Source: Sphingobacteriia bacterium (GTDB taxonomy: Bacteria; Bacteroidota; Bacteroidia; Bacteroidales; UBA7960). From it: 64,000 nucleotides of DNA. The position numbers and the translations under genes were made by a program. The notes beneath the pieces were generated by a model, which did not search any database, was not told the origin of the DNA, and was given only the letters and a program-made list of their open reading frames with translations. The stretch is from the NCBI GenBank assembly GCA_011390785.1, contig JAABRR010000007.1, positions 1-64,000 of the forward strand, read 5' to 3'. Below are positions 38,964 to 48,107 of the stretch, in pieces; position 1 is the stretch's first letter; each line of letters starts with the position of its first letter.

Positions 38964-40136
38964 TTACCGTACCAGAATTTTTTCTGTTTTTCTTTGCTCT
39001 CCCAAAATTACTTCTACCAGGTAAATGCCGCTTTGCAGGCCATCCAAAGAGAACGATTTTTGAAAGGTTTCGTTTGATTTGGTAGCATCAAACCGCAATA
39101 CTTCTGACCCGTTAATGGAATACAATCTCAATTCTACCAGGCCCAAATTAGGATTACTGAGCTGTATATTTAATCTGCCAATGGCTACGTAAATATCCCA
39201 ATTGTAATTATCTGCAGTACTAAATTCTTCAGAAGATGTAGTATTGGCGGGCATTAGTTTGGCCACACCAAACCAATCGGCGTTAATCCAGTGGCTGTTG
39301 TGTGCGGCCAGGGGCACATCTACTGATCCAAAAAAGTGATCGCGCTTTAGTGGATTTTCACCTGGATTATCATTATCGCAATAGGCCATGCTTAAACCCA
39401 TTATTTTTCCTTCTTCAAGATCAACTACTGATGCTTCCTGGTTATTATGGTTATACGTATCATTGTGTACAATCAGTGAAAATTCCCAAAAATACTTATC
39501 ACTATCCTTTCTTAAGGTAAACTCCGGGATATGACTTTCATAATCTCTGGTGTTGCCCCAGGTTGTTCCTGCAATATCAACAGCATGTTTTTCAGTTTGC
39601 AGCTCATTATCCGCCAGTGCATTGGCGGCAATATGATAGGAGAAAGCATTTTGTGCATTGCATGTGGGGCAGTTTGACATGCCCGGATAAAGGGTATTAT
39701 CAAAAACGTGTGGACCACCGGAACGGTCTTCGTCAATAAATATTTCCACAATATCATAATTAGGATAGCCACCCGCAGGAAAGGCATATCCATCAACAAA
39801 GGCATCATCTGTTATTTCAACAAGAAAATACATAAGGTTGGTTTCAGACGACCACAACACCTTAAAATTGCCTGTAAAATCGTTTGCACCATCGTAAATA
39901 ATAAGTCCGCCTTCCTGGCCAAGATTACCTGATTCATTGTTCCAGGGCATCCAAACCTGGTCGATGGGGCTCCATTCCACTGCGTCCCAAACGGCATCTG
40001 CTTCGCCATCAATATTTGGTAACACAAGCGTTTCGGAGATGAACAGGGTATCTGTACGATCAAAAATCTGAGCCTTAAGCGTTGTTGTACCCATAAGCAC
40101 AAAAACGAAAAGAATGGTTAGGTATTTACATTTCAT
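38964..40136 (-). CDS. T9SS-exported protein with CBM9-like domain
   Basis: 390 residues from the ATG at 40136, where a proper signal peptide begins (MKCKYLTILFVFVLMGTTTL, cut near AQ); the open frame extends 44 codons further upstream but that part is not signal-like. Residues about 28-310 resemble the family 9 carbohydrate-binding domain (LPNIDGEADAVWDAVEWSPI, LMYFLVEITDDAFVD, YDIVEIFIDED, then ESHIPEFTLRK and GLSMAYCDND), common in surface proteins that hold xylan or other glycans and in some without sugar ligands. A type A sorting domain (about 325-390, GLQSGIYLVEVILG) ends the protein. It diverges from fucU. Confidence 0.8.
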   Translation of the reverse strand: MKCKYLTILFVFVLMGTTTLKAQIFDRTDTLFISETLVLPNIDGEADAVWDAVEWSPIDQVWMPWNNESGNLGQEGGLIIYDGANDFTGNFKVLWSSETNLMYFLVEITDDAFVDGYAFPAGGYPNYDIVEIFIDEDRSGGPHVFDNTLYPGMSNCPTCNAQNAFSYHIAANALADNELQTEKHAVDIAGTTWGNTRDYESHIPEFTLRKDSDKYFWEFSLIVHNDTYNHNNQEASVVDLEEGKIMGLSMAYCDNDNPGENPLKRDHFFGSVDVPLAAHNSHWINADWFGVAKLMPANTTSSEEFSTADNYNWDIYVAIGRLNIQLSNPNLGLVELRLYSINGSEVLRFDATKSNETFQKSFSLDGLQSGIYLVEVILGEQRKTEKILVR

Positions 40137-40202
40137 GGTAGTAAGTATAAATGAATAAGTTATTGAATATAATGGGGGGTAAAAATACAAAAAATAATTC
40201 CT

Positions 40203-40210
40203 TACTTTTG
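40203..40210 (+). promoter_or_regulatory. Candidate -7 element for fucU
   Basis: TACTTTTG matches TAnnTTTG and lies 88 bases before the fucU start. No TTG is found at the right distance upstream, so support is partial. Confidence 0.35.
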
Positions 40211-40298
40211 ATTTGATTTTTTTTTTAATCTGAACTTCCAGGGTTCGTTCATGCCTCGGAGAAAACAAATTGATGACATATCATTTAATGCTACCAAT

Positions 40299-40730
40299 AT
40301 GCTCAAAGGTATTTCACCCATTATCAGCCCCCAACTACTAAAAACGCTTGCCATGATGGGCCATGGTGATGAAATTGTACTGGCCGATGCTCATTTCCCC
40401 GGTCATGCCCTGCACCATGAAGTAGTCAGAGCCGATGGCCTTATGGTTGCCGATTTGCTCGAAGCCATACTACCGCTTTTTGAGTTGGATGCTTATGTTG
40501 ATGATCCGCTGATTATGATGCAGGTTGTTGATGGCGACACGCTAGATCCTTCTGTAGAAGCCCGATATCTTGAGAGCATACACAAAACCAATCCACAGAT
40601 CTGCAAAGTGGGCCGTATAGAGCGGTTTGATTTTTATGAACGGGCCAAAAATGCGTTTGCCATTGTAATGACCGGCGAAACGGCCAAGTATGGCAATATT
40701 ATTTTGAAAAAGGGGGTAACGTCCATTTAA
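40299..40730 (+). CDS. fucU: L-fucose mutarotase, RbsD/FucU family
   Basis: 143 residues from the ATG at 40299; an upstream in-frame ATG (40251) would add 16 residues not found in the family, whose members begin MLKxISP. The signature [20 protein letters not shown] holds the catalytic His and Asp. The enzyme interconverts alpha and beta anomers of L-fucose or related sugars in the cytoplasm. It is monocistronic here, closed by a strong terminator, and divergent from the CBM9-like gene. Specificity for fucose rather than ribose or others is by family resemblance only. Confidence 0.88.
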   Translation: MLKGISPIISPQLLKTLAMMGHGDEIVLADAHFPGHALHHEVVRADGLMVADLLEAILPLFELDAYVDDPLIMMQVVDGDTLDPSVEARYLESIHKTNPQICKVGRIERFDFYERAKNAFAIVMTGETAKYGNIILKKGVTSI

Positions 40731-40738
40731 TCAAAGTT

Positions 40739-40774
40739 AAAAAGCCCGTGCTGATAATTCAGCACGGGCTTTTT
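40739..40774. terminator. Bidirectional terminator between fucU and the DUF1080 gene
   Basis: A 15-bp perfect stem, AAAAAGCCCGTGCTG (40739-40753) with its complement at 40760-40774 and a 6-base loop. A and T tracts on the two sides allow use from both strands, which suits the convergent neighbours. Confidence 0.9.
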
Positions 40775-40796
40775 AAATATTAGCCTGATAAATGTT

Positions 40797-41576
40797 CTAT
40801 AGTTCTTTAATCTTTATATTGCGGAACCAAACATCATCACCATGATCCTGAAGGCCGAAATAACCTTTAGATGCTACATCGGCCCATTCTTCGTTAAGAC
40901 CGGGGAATTTGCTGTTGGCCACGTCTTCATTCCATTTGGGAGTCCAGAGATGGTATTCAACAACTGTTTCGCCGTTTTGCATATGCCATACAGAACCTTT
41001 GAAAACTTTAATTTCGGCACTGTTCCATTCTCCTGCGGGGTTTGCATTTTGTGGTTTGGCAGGGTAGAGGTCGTACAACGAACCCGCCTGACGGTTTCCG
41101 TCAACGCCCGCTTTGGCATCAGGATGGTTTTCATTGTCAAGGATCTGCATTTCAGGAGCAGTCATCCAGATATAGTCGTAATCAGAAGTTTCCTGACCGA
41201 GGTAAAATATTCCTGAGTTTCCACCTTCTGATACTTTCCATTCGAGTTTTACGTGGAAATTCTGGAATTCCTGATCGTAGATAATGTCGCCACCATCTTT
41301 TGCACCGGCTTCACCTCTTCCCGAACCCTGAATATGCATCGTACCATCAGCAATTTCCCATGCAACAGGGAAATGATCTTTTCCATAGCCTCTCCAGCCT
41401 TCCGATGTTTCACCATCGAATAACAGAACCCAGCCATCAGCTTTTTCTTCTTCGGTAAGTGCATTCAACAGGGGTTCTGAGCTTCCTGATTTAGGAGCCT
41501 GGTTGCACGAAGTGAGAAAAAGTGATCCTGCAAGGAAGAAACTAAATGCAATAAAAGCTAATCTGAACTTCTTCAT
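40797..41576 (-). CDS. DUF1080 / 3-keto-disaccharide hydrolase, lipoprotein
   Basis: 259 residues; the signal ends at FLTSC (lipoprotein). The rest is the concanavalin-like DUF1080 fold (PF06439): GWVLLFDGETSEGWRGYG, WEIADGTMHIQGSG, FQNFHVKLEWKVSEGGNSGIFYLG, and the terminal YFGLQDHGDDVWFRNIKIKEL. Family members cleave 3-keto-glycosides by an elimination-hydration route after a partner dehydrogenase oxidises the C3 hydroxyl. It is the last gene of a minus-strand set with two Gfo/Idh/MocA oxidoreductases and DoxX, as in Bacteroides 3-keto-glycoside operons. Confidence 0.88.
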   Translation of the reverse strand: MKKFRLAFIAFSFFLAGSLFLTSCNQAPKSGSSEPLLNALTEEEKADGWVLLFDGETSEGWRGYGKDHFPVAWEIADGTMHIQGSGRGEAGAKDGGDIIYDQEFQNFHVKLEWKVSEGGNSGIFYLGQETSDYDYIWMTAPEMQILDNENHPDAKAGVDGNRQAGSLYDLYPAKPQNANPAGEWNSAEIKVFKGSVWHMQNGETVVEYHLWTPKWNEDVANSKFPGLNEEWADVASKGYFGLQDHGDDVWFRNIKIKEL

Positions 41577-41627
41577 TTTATTTGATTTTTATGTTATTAA
41601 ATAAATAGGTAAACTTTGATTGCAAAA

Positions 41628-43097
41628 TTAAGGCATATCTGGCAAACTCCAACCATCTCTGTAATTATGTTTCACCAATTCTTCAGCGAAAGCCATTGCA
41701 TTAATAGGATCAGTCATGGTTTTGTTAAATGTTGGGTGGCCATCAGTAATGTTGAAACCATCTTCAATAACGATTCTAATGGTTTCGTCATCACCAATAT
41801 TGGTAAACTTCATTTTTTCACCATCCCATTCTAGTTCTTTATGAAGCTCCTGTAAACGTACCGCAAGAACCCCCATAACTACCATTTCGTTGAACGGACC
41901 TGCTTCGTTAAAAGGAGATTTGGTTTCTATCCTGTTTTCAGGAGATTGTTTACATGCTCTTACCCAGTCCATTTCGTGGCTGCCTTCTACCCTACGTTCA
42001 GTTTTTGGGGCGTTGGGAACTCTTCCGGAGAGCAACCATGGGCGCACCCCGTAGCAACCGCAAACAAGTTTGTCTTTGGTACCGTGGAAGATTACACCAC
42101 CACCAGCATCATTCATATCTTTTCCGGCAGGCCATCCTTCTGGCATATCGGGTCTGAGACCGCCATCATACCATGTAACTTCTACTTCGGGGAAAGCAAT
42201 TTTCGATTTTGCCAAACCGCCTCTTTCCGGATAAATCAGTTTCACTTTTTCTGCCTGTGGTGCTGAGTCCTGAAGTAAAAGGGTAGATGTTCCCTGAACT
42301 TTTGTAGGGTATCCCAGGTTTAGGCCTTTGAAAACAGGATGAAGAATGTGACATGCCATATCGCCGAGAGCTCCGGTACCGAAATCCCACCATCCGCGGA
42401 AATTCCAGGGAGTATAGATTTCGTTGTAAGGACGCATTTTCGCTGGGCCGATAAACAGATCCCAGTTGATGGTGTCAGGCACAGGTTGTGGTGCGGGAGT
42501 GGGTAGCCCTTGTGGCCAGATTGGACGGTCGGTGAAAGCTTCTACTTTTGTAACTTCACCAATTTCGTTGTTCCACAACCATTCCACAACCTGGTTTACT
42601 CCTTCACCAGAAGACCCCTGGTTACCCATTTGGGTGGCTATTTTATATTTATCTGCCAGTCTGGTTAAGAGTCTTGATTCGTAAACGGTATGGGTAAGCG
42701 GCTTTTCAACATAAACATGTTTACCGAGGGTCATGGCATGAGCAGCCACGATGGCATGGGTGTGATCAGCAGTAGCTACAACAACAGCATCAATATCATT
42801 GATCATTTCGTCAAACATCTTGCGCCAGTCCCAGTATTTTTTTGCATTGGGGAAAGTGTCAAAGGCACCTTTTGCATAGCGCCAGTCAACATCGCAGAGA
42901 GCCACAATGTTTTCTTCCTGAACAGCTTTCAGAACACCGTTTCCACGTCCACCCACACCAACACCGGCAATGTTGAGTTTATCGCTGGGGGCCTTGTGCC
43001 CTAACCCACTAATAACAGTACTGGGTAGTATGGTAAAACCAGCTGCCACCGCAGCACTACTACCAAGGAAATTCCTTCTAGAGATTTTTTCTTCCAT
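41628..43097 (-). CDS. Gfo/Idh/MocA-family oxidoreductase with Tat signal
   Basis: 489 residues. ISRRNFLGSSAAVAAG is a twin-arginine signal, so the enzyme is exported folded with its cofactor. The Rossmann motif is GVGVGGRGNG (about 44-53), followed by CDVD and the family signature VEKPLTHTVYE. The C-terminal beta-sheet domain includes DFGTGALGDMACHILHP. Such enzymes oxidise sugar hydroxyls with NAD(P); by context the target is the C3 hydroxyl of a glycoside, making the substrate of the DUF1080 protein encoded 51 bases downstream. Confidence 0.88.
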   Translation of the reverse strand: MEEKISRRNFLGSSAAVAAGFTILPSTVISGLGHKAPSDKLNIAGVGVGGRGNGVLKAVQEENIVALCDVDWRYAKGAFDTFPNAKKYWDWRKMFDEMINDIDAVVVATADHTHAIVAAHAMTLGKHVYVEKPLTHTVYESRLLTRLADKYKIATQMGNQGSSGEGVNQVVEWLWNNEIGEVTKVEAFTDRPIWPQGLPTPAPQPVPDTINWDLFIGPAKMRPYNEIYTPWNFRGWWDFGTGALGDMACHILHPVFKGLNLGYPTKVQGTSTLLLQDSAPQAEKVKLIYPERGGLAKSKIAFPEVEVTWYDGGLRPDMPEGWPAGKDMNDAGGGVIFHGTKDKLVCGCYGVRPWLLSGRVPNAPKTERRVEGSHEMDWVRACKQSPENRIETKSPFNEAGPFNEMVVMGVLAVRLQELHKELEWDGEKMKFTNIGDDETIRIVIEDGFNITDGHPTFNKTMTDPINAMAFAEELVKHNYRDGWSLPDMP

Positions 43098-43178
43098 CGT
43101 TTTTTGTTTTAAATTACTATAATTGAACCGGTAGTTTTCTATGCGTCCCGGAGAATATTCATGCTAAGCTACAACACA

Positions 43179-44780
43179 TTATCCAAATTCAACATCTTTT
43201 TTGTTGTTGTCCCAAAATACTTTTTTATTATTTCGATAGGCAATGGTACCCATATGGGCCGTAATGGCTTCATCAACAGCTTCTTTGATTCCACAGCTAA
43301 CTGGTGTTCCGTTTCGTATGCTATCAATCCATTCTTTAATATGAAGATGGGCAGTATCAACCTGTTTTCCGCCCCTGTATGTATAAAGCAATCCTCTTTG
43401 AGCAAAGTATTGTTCTGTGGGGGATGAAATAGCATCTATTCCACCTTTTCCGGGTACATGCGTAATCATAGGAGAATCGGTAGGTATTACGCCATCCTGA
43501 ATGGCTTCGCGGTATCGGTTGGATTCCCGGTCGGCATAAACCATCAGGCTGTTGTCCAAGACCATATAGCCATCGCTTCCGAAAAAGGTTTTGGCCCTGT
43601 GTTGACTGTTTGCCAGGGTAGCACTGTATAGCAGGTTCAAATCAAGTTTCTGAAATTCGTAGCTTACATGCAAAACGTCGGGTACAGTGCGGCCATCTTT
43701 AAAGTAATAAATACCTCCGGAGGCGGTTGCAGCATCAGGGATGCCGACATTCATTACCTGGTTAATTACATCATATTCGTGGGTAAAAAGATCGCCGGTA
43801 AGCCCGGTGCTATAGTCCCACCAGCACCGCCAGCGGTGAAATCTTTCTGCACTGAACGGATGATCGGGGGCTGTACCTAAAAATTGTTGCCAATCAACAT
43901 TTTGGGGGTTGGTGTCGGGGTGGATGTCATATACCCAGGCACCAGAAGGGGAGTTACGGTTGGTAAAAGTTTCTACCAGGGTAATTTTTCCTAATAAATT
44001 TTTACGGATTACTTCCTTCGCTTTTTCGTGGCTTTCAATTTGCCGGTTTTGATGGCCCAGCTGAAAAACAATATTGTTTTCTTTTACTGCTTTTTCAATT
44101 TCGTAAGTTTCGGCAACTGTTAAACTAAGGGGTTTCTCAACATACACATGCTTTCCGGCGTTGGCAGCATCTATAACCATTTGTGCATGCCAGTGATCGG
44201 GGGTGGCAATTACTACTGCATCAATATCATCGGCAGCAAGAAGTTCTTTGTAATTTTTATAGACCCGGGCAGGTTTGCCTTTTTGCCCGTTAGACCCCTC
44301 GCGGTGGATGTTGGTAGAAGCTTCCAGTCCGGCATCGCGGTGAACTGTAAAAATATCGCAGATGGCAGTAATTTCTACATTGAGATTATCCATTTGCCGG
44401 TAAATTTCTACCCTGTTATCCTGCTTGTTTGTTTTGGCTGATTCAGTCCATTCATCAATCCATTTGGGTTGAATGAACCCCATAGAACGCATAAGGTAAA
44501 GACCTCTCCCTCCGGTACCAATTACGCCTACCCGTAGTGTGGTGCTATCGCCCGGTGTTTCATTTATATAGGCTGCTGGTGTTTCGCTACCTTTATCAAG
44601 GCTAAGGGTTTTAAGTAATTCATTATGTTTGTAGTGCTCCAGCTGTTTTTTTCGGAAAGCACCATAAACCAAAGCACCGGCAACGGGCAGGGTTATCAGG
44701 CTTTTCAATACATCTCGCCGGCCAATTCCCCGGGGAGTATTTTCTGAATTGATGTTATTATTATTATCGGTTGTTTCCAT
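43179..44780 (-). CDS. Second Gfo/Idh/MocA-family oxidoreductase with Tat signal
   Basis: 533 residues with a twin-arginine start (GRRDVLKSLITLPVAG, about 20-35), Rossmann motif VGVIGTGGRGLYLMRS (about 84-99), and VEKPLSLTVAE. STGLTGDLFTHEYDVINQV matches the metal-free substrate domain of the family. Its start codon shares one base with the stop of the DoxX gene (TAATG on the minus strand), so the two are translationally coupled. The two oxidoreductases differ enough to have distinct roles, such as forward oxidation and final reduction of the 3-keto sugar. Confidence 0.88.
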   Translation of the reverse strand: METTDNNNNINSENTPRGIGRRDVLKSLITLPVAGALVYGAFRKKQLEHYKHNELLKTLSLDKGSETPAAYINETPGDSTTLRVGVIGTGGRGLYLMRSMGFIQPKWIDEWTESAKTNKQDNRVEIYRQMDNLNVEITAICDIFTVHRDAGLEASTNIHREGSNGQKGKPARVYKNYKELLAADDIDAVVIATPDHWHAQMVIDAANAGKHVYVEKPLSLTVAETYEIEKAVKENNIVFQLGHQNRQIESHEKAKEVIRKNLLGKITLVETFTNRNSPSGAWVYDIHPDTNPQNVDWQQFLGTAPDHPFSAERFHRWRCWWDYSTGLTGDLFTHEYDVINQVMNVGIPDAATASGGIYYFKDGRTVPDVLHVSYEFQKLDLNLLYSATLANSQHRAKTFFGSDGYMVLDNSLMVYADRESNRYREAIQDGVIPTDSPMITHVPGKGGIDAISSPTEQYFAQRGLLYTYRGGKQVDTAHLHIKEWIDSIRNGTPVSCGIKEAVDEAITAHMGTIAYRNNKKVFWDNNKKDVEFG

Positions 44781-45262
44781 TATTTTTTTCTGAATTGCTT
44801 TATTAATCTGTCAATTCCAACAATATGCTCTGTTGGAAAAAAATACAAAACTGCAACGGCCAGCAGCTCTATCAGATTTTTATTTACCCATAAATAGCTT
44901 CCTTCGCCAGGGAAAAGATAATCGGCCATCATAAGCGGAGGATGGGCAACGAAGTAAAACAACAGCATAATCATTGCCCCAATCTTTGCAAGCCGGGAAA
45001 ATATTCCAACGATCATGGCGAAGCCTACCAGGGTTAAACCCCACACATTCAAAAAATCAACTATACTTAGTAGGTTCGGGTTTGATGCCATATTTATGAA
45101 AAATCCTGAAAACCATCCTTTACTATCCATAAGATATCCATACGAAGACCATCCGGGTTGAAGAACTTTGGTAATGCCTTCGTACATTAAATGCCAGCCA
45201 ATGGATATGCGAAGTGCAACCAAAAAGACCATCTGTACTGCACTGTAATTATTTTTGCTCAT
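44780..45262 (-). CDS. DoxX-family inner-membrane protein
   Basis: 160 residues with four predicted membrane helices (about 8-28, 64-86, 90-110, 128-146). ALRISIGWHLMYEGITKV and GLTLVGFAMIVGIFSRLAKIGA are typical of the DoxX/DoxD family, whose archaeal relative is part of a thiosulfate:quinone oxidoreductase. It heads the minus-strand 3-keto-glycoside operon and is coupled by one base to the first oxidoreductase. I infer that it could pass electrons from the exported NAD-dependent enzymes to the quinone pool; nothing in the sequence shows a cofactor site directly. Confidence 0.85.
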   Translation of the reverse strand: MSKNNYSAVQMVFLVALRISIGWHLMYEGITKVLQPGWSSYGYLMDSKGWFSGFFINMASNPNLLSIVDFLNVWGLTLVGFAMIVGIFSRLAKIGAMIMLLFYFVAHPPLMMADYLFPGEGSYLWVNKNLIELLAVAVLYFFPTEHIVGIDRLIKQFRKK

Positions 45263-45564
45263 TGAATTTATATAAATAGTTGACTTAATTTGCTATTTCA
45301 AATTTTGATTACAACCAAAGATTAAACCATTTTTGGGAAAAAAATCCGAAAAAGCCGTTAAAAATAATAAAACAAACCTGTTTTATTCTATTAAGAATAT
45401 ATAAGCATCTGCCTTAAGATAACAAAAGACCAAAAATACAATAAATCACCTTAATAAACAGGTACATATGTTTTTTTTGAAGGGGTTATTTAGATTATTT
45501 TGTATCTAAACATTGGTTTTCAGTTTAGATTAACTGTCAAATAATTTCAGAAACTGGAATGAAC
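45263..45564. other. AT-rich spacer upstream of the DoxX operon
   Basis: Very AT-rich, with no coding frame and no clean TTG / TAnnTTTG promoter pair on the minus strand, although the promoter of the DoxX operon must lie here. Confidence 0.45.
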
Positions 45565-45589
45565 AAAAAAACCCCTTTTCACAGGGGTT
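45565..45589 (-). terminator. Terminator of the arg-pro operon
   Basis: On the minus strand AACCCC-TGTGAAAA-GGGGTT is followed by a run of six T (45570 to 45565). It lies about 225 bases after the proA stop codon. Confidence 0.75.
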
Positions 45590-45813
45590 CAAATTTTAAT
45601 GGAGAAGATTCTGGATTTAGATATTTCTATCCAACCTTATTTAGTGCTTGCAAGAAAACGCCAATTGCTGCGTTATGCTCGTCTTCAAAACAGTCATCTT
45701 GTTATTTCAATGAGACTCTTGTTTTTCAGTCGTCGAAAGCCTTGCACTTGACGCTTTCTTATCAGATACATGTAAAAAGCCGGAGTTTTCTTGCTGACAC
45801 TATTTAACCAGAA
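45590..45813 (-). other. Unexplained structured segment downstream of proA
   Basis: This 224-base stretch between the proA stop and its terminator is far less AT-rich than the spacers around it and has short inverted repeats, such as AACGC/GCGTT around CAATTGCT and the palindrome CTTGCAAG. Frames across it (45559-45807 plus, and partial ones on minus) look non-coding. It may be a structured 3' UTR, a small RNA or a dispersed repeat unit. Confidence 0.4.
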
Positions 45814-47061
45814 TCACGGTCTTATCTGCCCATCGCCATAAATAATATATTTTGTTGATGTAAGCTCTCTTAATCCCATGGGGCCACGGGCATGGAGTTT
45901 TTGTGTTGAGATTCCGATTTCGGCACCGAACCCAAATTCAAAACCATCGGTAAAGCGTGTTGAAGCGTTAACGTAAACTGCAGCAGCATCTACTTCGTGC
46001 AGAAAACGTTGCGCTGCTGAGTAGTTTTCAGTAACAATAGCTTCTGAATGGCCGGTACCATAAGTGCTGATGTGAGAGATGGCTTCATCAAGCGATGATA
46101 CCACTTTTATGGAAAGGATTAAATCAAGATATTCGGTGCCCCAGTCTTCGGGGGTTGCATTGTTGGAAAAAGGTACCAGATCACAAACTTTTTGGTCGCC
46201 CCTGATCTCTACATTGAGAGATTTGAGCTCCTGACAAAGTGGGGGCAATATTTTTTCTGCCACTGCTTCATGAATTAACAGACTTTCCATGGCATTACAA
46301 ACGCCGGGGCGGTGTGTTTTGGCATTGACGGCAATTTTTTGTGCTTTCTCCAGATTGGCCGATTCATCAATAAATGTATGGCAATTGCCAATACCGGTTT
46401 CCAATACAGGCACTCTGCTGTTTTCTACCACCGTTTTGATAAGACCGGCTCCACCACGGGGTATTAGTACATCGAGATATTCGTTGAGTTTCATCATAGC
46501 CACTGCGCTTTCTCTGCCGGTGTTTTCTACCAGTTGAATGGCATCTGTAGGAATATCTTCCTTACTGAGCGCGTCCTGAATAACTTTTACAATGGCCATA
46601 TTGGAATGAATGGCTTCTTTTCCGCCACGCAGGATTACCGCGTTACCGGTTTTCAGGCACAGGGCAAAAGCATCAGCGGTAACATTGGGCCGTGCTTCGT
46701 AAATAATGCCGATAACCCCGAGTGGAACCCGTATTTGTCCTATTTGCAGGCCGTTGGGGCGTTTTTTCATAGAAAGGGTTTCGCCAATAGGATCATCGAG
46801 CCTTGCCACCTGTTCAAGCCCTTCTGCTATAGATTCCAGCCGTTGGCTGTTAAGGCGTAGCCTGTCAACCAGTGAGCCTTTTACGTTGTTGGTGTTGGCA
46901 TTATTGAGGTCTTTCTGGTTTTCTGAAAGGATATAGTCTGCTTTTTCAATAATAAGTTTGGCAGCCTGCATAAGGGCGCCATTTTTTTTGTTGGTGGAAA
47001 GCTGAGCAAGGGTTTTGGCGGCTTCGGAGGCTTGTTTGCCTTTTTGAATCAGTTCGTCCAT
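45814..47061 (-). CDS. proA: Gamma-glutamyl phosphate reductase
   Basis: 415 residues of the aldehyde-dehydrogenase-fold ProA family: PLGVIGIIYEARPNVTADAFALCLKTGNAVILRGGKEA, LIPRGGAGLI, and the catalytic Cys in HRPGVCNAMESLL. It reduces gamma-glutamyl phosphate (made by ProB) with NADPH to glutamate semialdehyde, the precursor of proline and, through ornithine aminotransferase, of ornithine. It is the last gene of the minus-strand argR-argG-argH-proB-proA cluster, 245 bases after proB, with a repeat element in between. Confidence 0.95.
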   Translation of the reverse strand: MDELIQKGKQASEAAKTLAQLSTNKKNGALMQAAKLIIEKADYILSENQKDLNNANTNNVKGSLVDRLRLNSQRLESIAEGLEQVARLDDPIGETLSMKKRPNGLQIGQIRVPLGVIGIIYEARPNVTADAFALCLKTGNAVILRGGKEAIHSNMAIVKVIQDALSKEDIPTDAIQLVENTGRESAVAMMKLNEYLDVLIPRGGAGLIKTVVENSRVPVLETGIGNCHTFIDESANLEKAQKIAVNAKTHRPGVCNAMESLLIHEAVAEKILPPLCQELKSLNVEIRGDQKVCDLVPFSNNATPEDWGTEYLDLILSIKVVSSLDEAISHISTYGTGHSEAIVTENYSAAQRFLHEVDAAAVYVNASTRFTDGFEFGFGAEIGISTQKLHARGPMGLRELTSTKYIIYGDGQIRP

Positions 47062-47090
47062 AATGTAATGTTTAGGTTTTTGTTTCGTTA

Positions 47091-47268
47091 CTACTCAGGT
47101 TATTTAGACTAAAGGCCGAAGGCTTTTAGAATATTGGCGAAAAGCTAATTTTTGCACCCGACACTCTTTCTTGTTCATTTTTTTTTAATATATGCATCGT
47201 CAGCTGGTTGAACTACTAATGGATTAATAACCTCTGGTGAATTCCTATAGTCTATCAATCTACAGCCT
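47091..47268. repeat. Degenerate repeat element, copy A (partner 52321-52432)
   Basis: It begins CTACTCAGGTTATTTAGACT, continues with a GGCCGAAGGCTTTT motif (small hairpin) and ends AGTCTATCAATCTACAGCCT. The same start and end occur at 52321-52432 with a different, shorter middle. It lies between proB and proA. Confidence 0.6.
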
Positions 47269-47306
47269 ACATCCCTGAGTATTTAATTTGTTTCTATTTG
47301 AATTTT

Positions 47307-48107
47307 TTATTCCCAAAAGAATAGGGTTCCTGTTGGGGTACCTTCTAATATTTGCTTGAGAATTCCGGGGTTGGCACCATTGGTAATTATTACTTTGATA
47401 CCTTGTGTCTGGCATATTTTAGCGGCAGATATTTTCGTTATCATCCCCCCCGTGCCAAAACTGTTTCCACTACCCATGGCAGATTTTTCCAGTTTACTGT
47501 TTATTTCATGTATTAGTGGAATAATTTTAGCATTGGGGTCTTTACCGGGGTCAGCAGAGTACAAACCGTCAATGTCGGAAAGCATTACCAGCAAATCAGC
47601 ATTAACAAGACAAGCTACATTGGCACTGAGGGTGTCATTATCTCCAAAAATAATTTCATCAGTTGCAACCGTATCATTTTCGTTAATGACCGGTATTACA
47701 TTCATGGATAGCAGTGCCCCCAGGGTATTGGATGCATTTTTTCTCCGCTCGGGTATATCAACAATATCGCGGGTAAGCAGAACCTGTGCTACTTTCTGGT
47801 TTTGAGCTTCAAAGAGTTTCTGGTAAATCTTCATTAGTTCAGCCTGACCCAGGGCTGCCAACGCTTGTTTATCAGCCGTTTCGGTGGGTTTCGATTTTAA
47901 ACCCAGTTTGCCGGAACCAACAGCAATGGCTCCTGATGATACTAAAATCATCTTTCTCCCTCTCAGCTGAAGCTCGGAAAGCACAATAGCCAGTTTCTCT
48001 ATCCTTTGAAAGTTTAATTTTCCATTGGGATAGCTAAGGGTAGATGTACCCACTTTCACCACTACGATTTTTGTTTGGGGTATTTGTTTCCAGTACTTGT
48101 CCTGCAT
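47307..48107 (-). CDS. proB: Glutamate 5-kinase without PUA domain
   Basis: 266 residues: only the amino-acid-kinase domain; the C-terminal PUA domain of the E. coli enzyme is absent, as in many short ProB proteins. The catalytic features are all present: VVVKVGTSTL (phosphate-binding Lys), LVSSGAIAVG, VINENDTVATDE for glutamate, LSDIDGLYSADP and SFGTGGMITKISAA (second Lys). It makes gamma-glutamyl phosphate for ProA. Its ATG shares one base with the stop of the preceding degenerate paralogue (TAATG), so the pair is translationally coupled and may form a mixed complex. Confidence 0.93.
   Translation of the reverse strand: MQDKYWKQIPQTKIVVVKVGTSTLSYPNGKLNFQRIEKLAIVLSELQLRGRKMILVSSGAIAVGSGKLGLKSKPTETADKQALAALGQAELMKIYQKLFEAQNQKVAQVLLTRDIVDIPERRKNASNTLGALLSMNVIPVINENDTVATDEIIFGDNDTLSANVACLVNADLLVMLSDIDGLYSADPGKDPNAKIIPLIHEINSKLEKSAMGSGNSFGTGGMITKISAAKICQTQGIKVIITNGANPGILKQILEGTPTGTLFFWE

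Noticed and set aside
40137-40268. Upstream extension of the CBM9-like gene
   Set aside because: The added 44 residues would bury the signal peptide that starts at 40136 and would overlap the start region of the divergent fucU gene.
45559-45807. 82-codon plus-strand open frame
   Set aside because: It starts in the terminator hairpin, has low-complexity composition unlike a protein, no signal or domain, and lies antisense in the proA 3' region.
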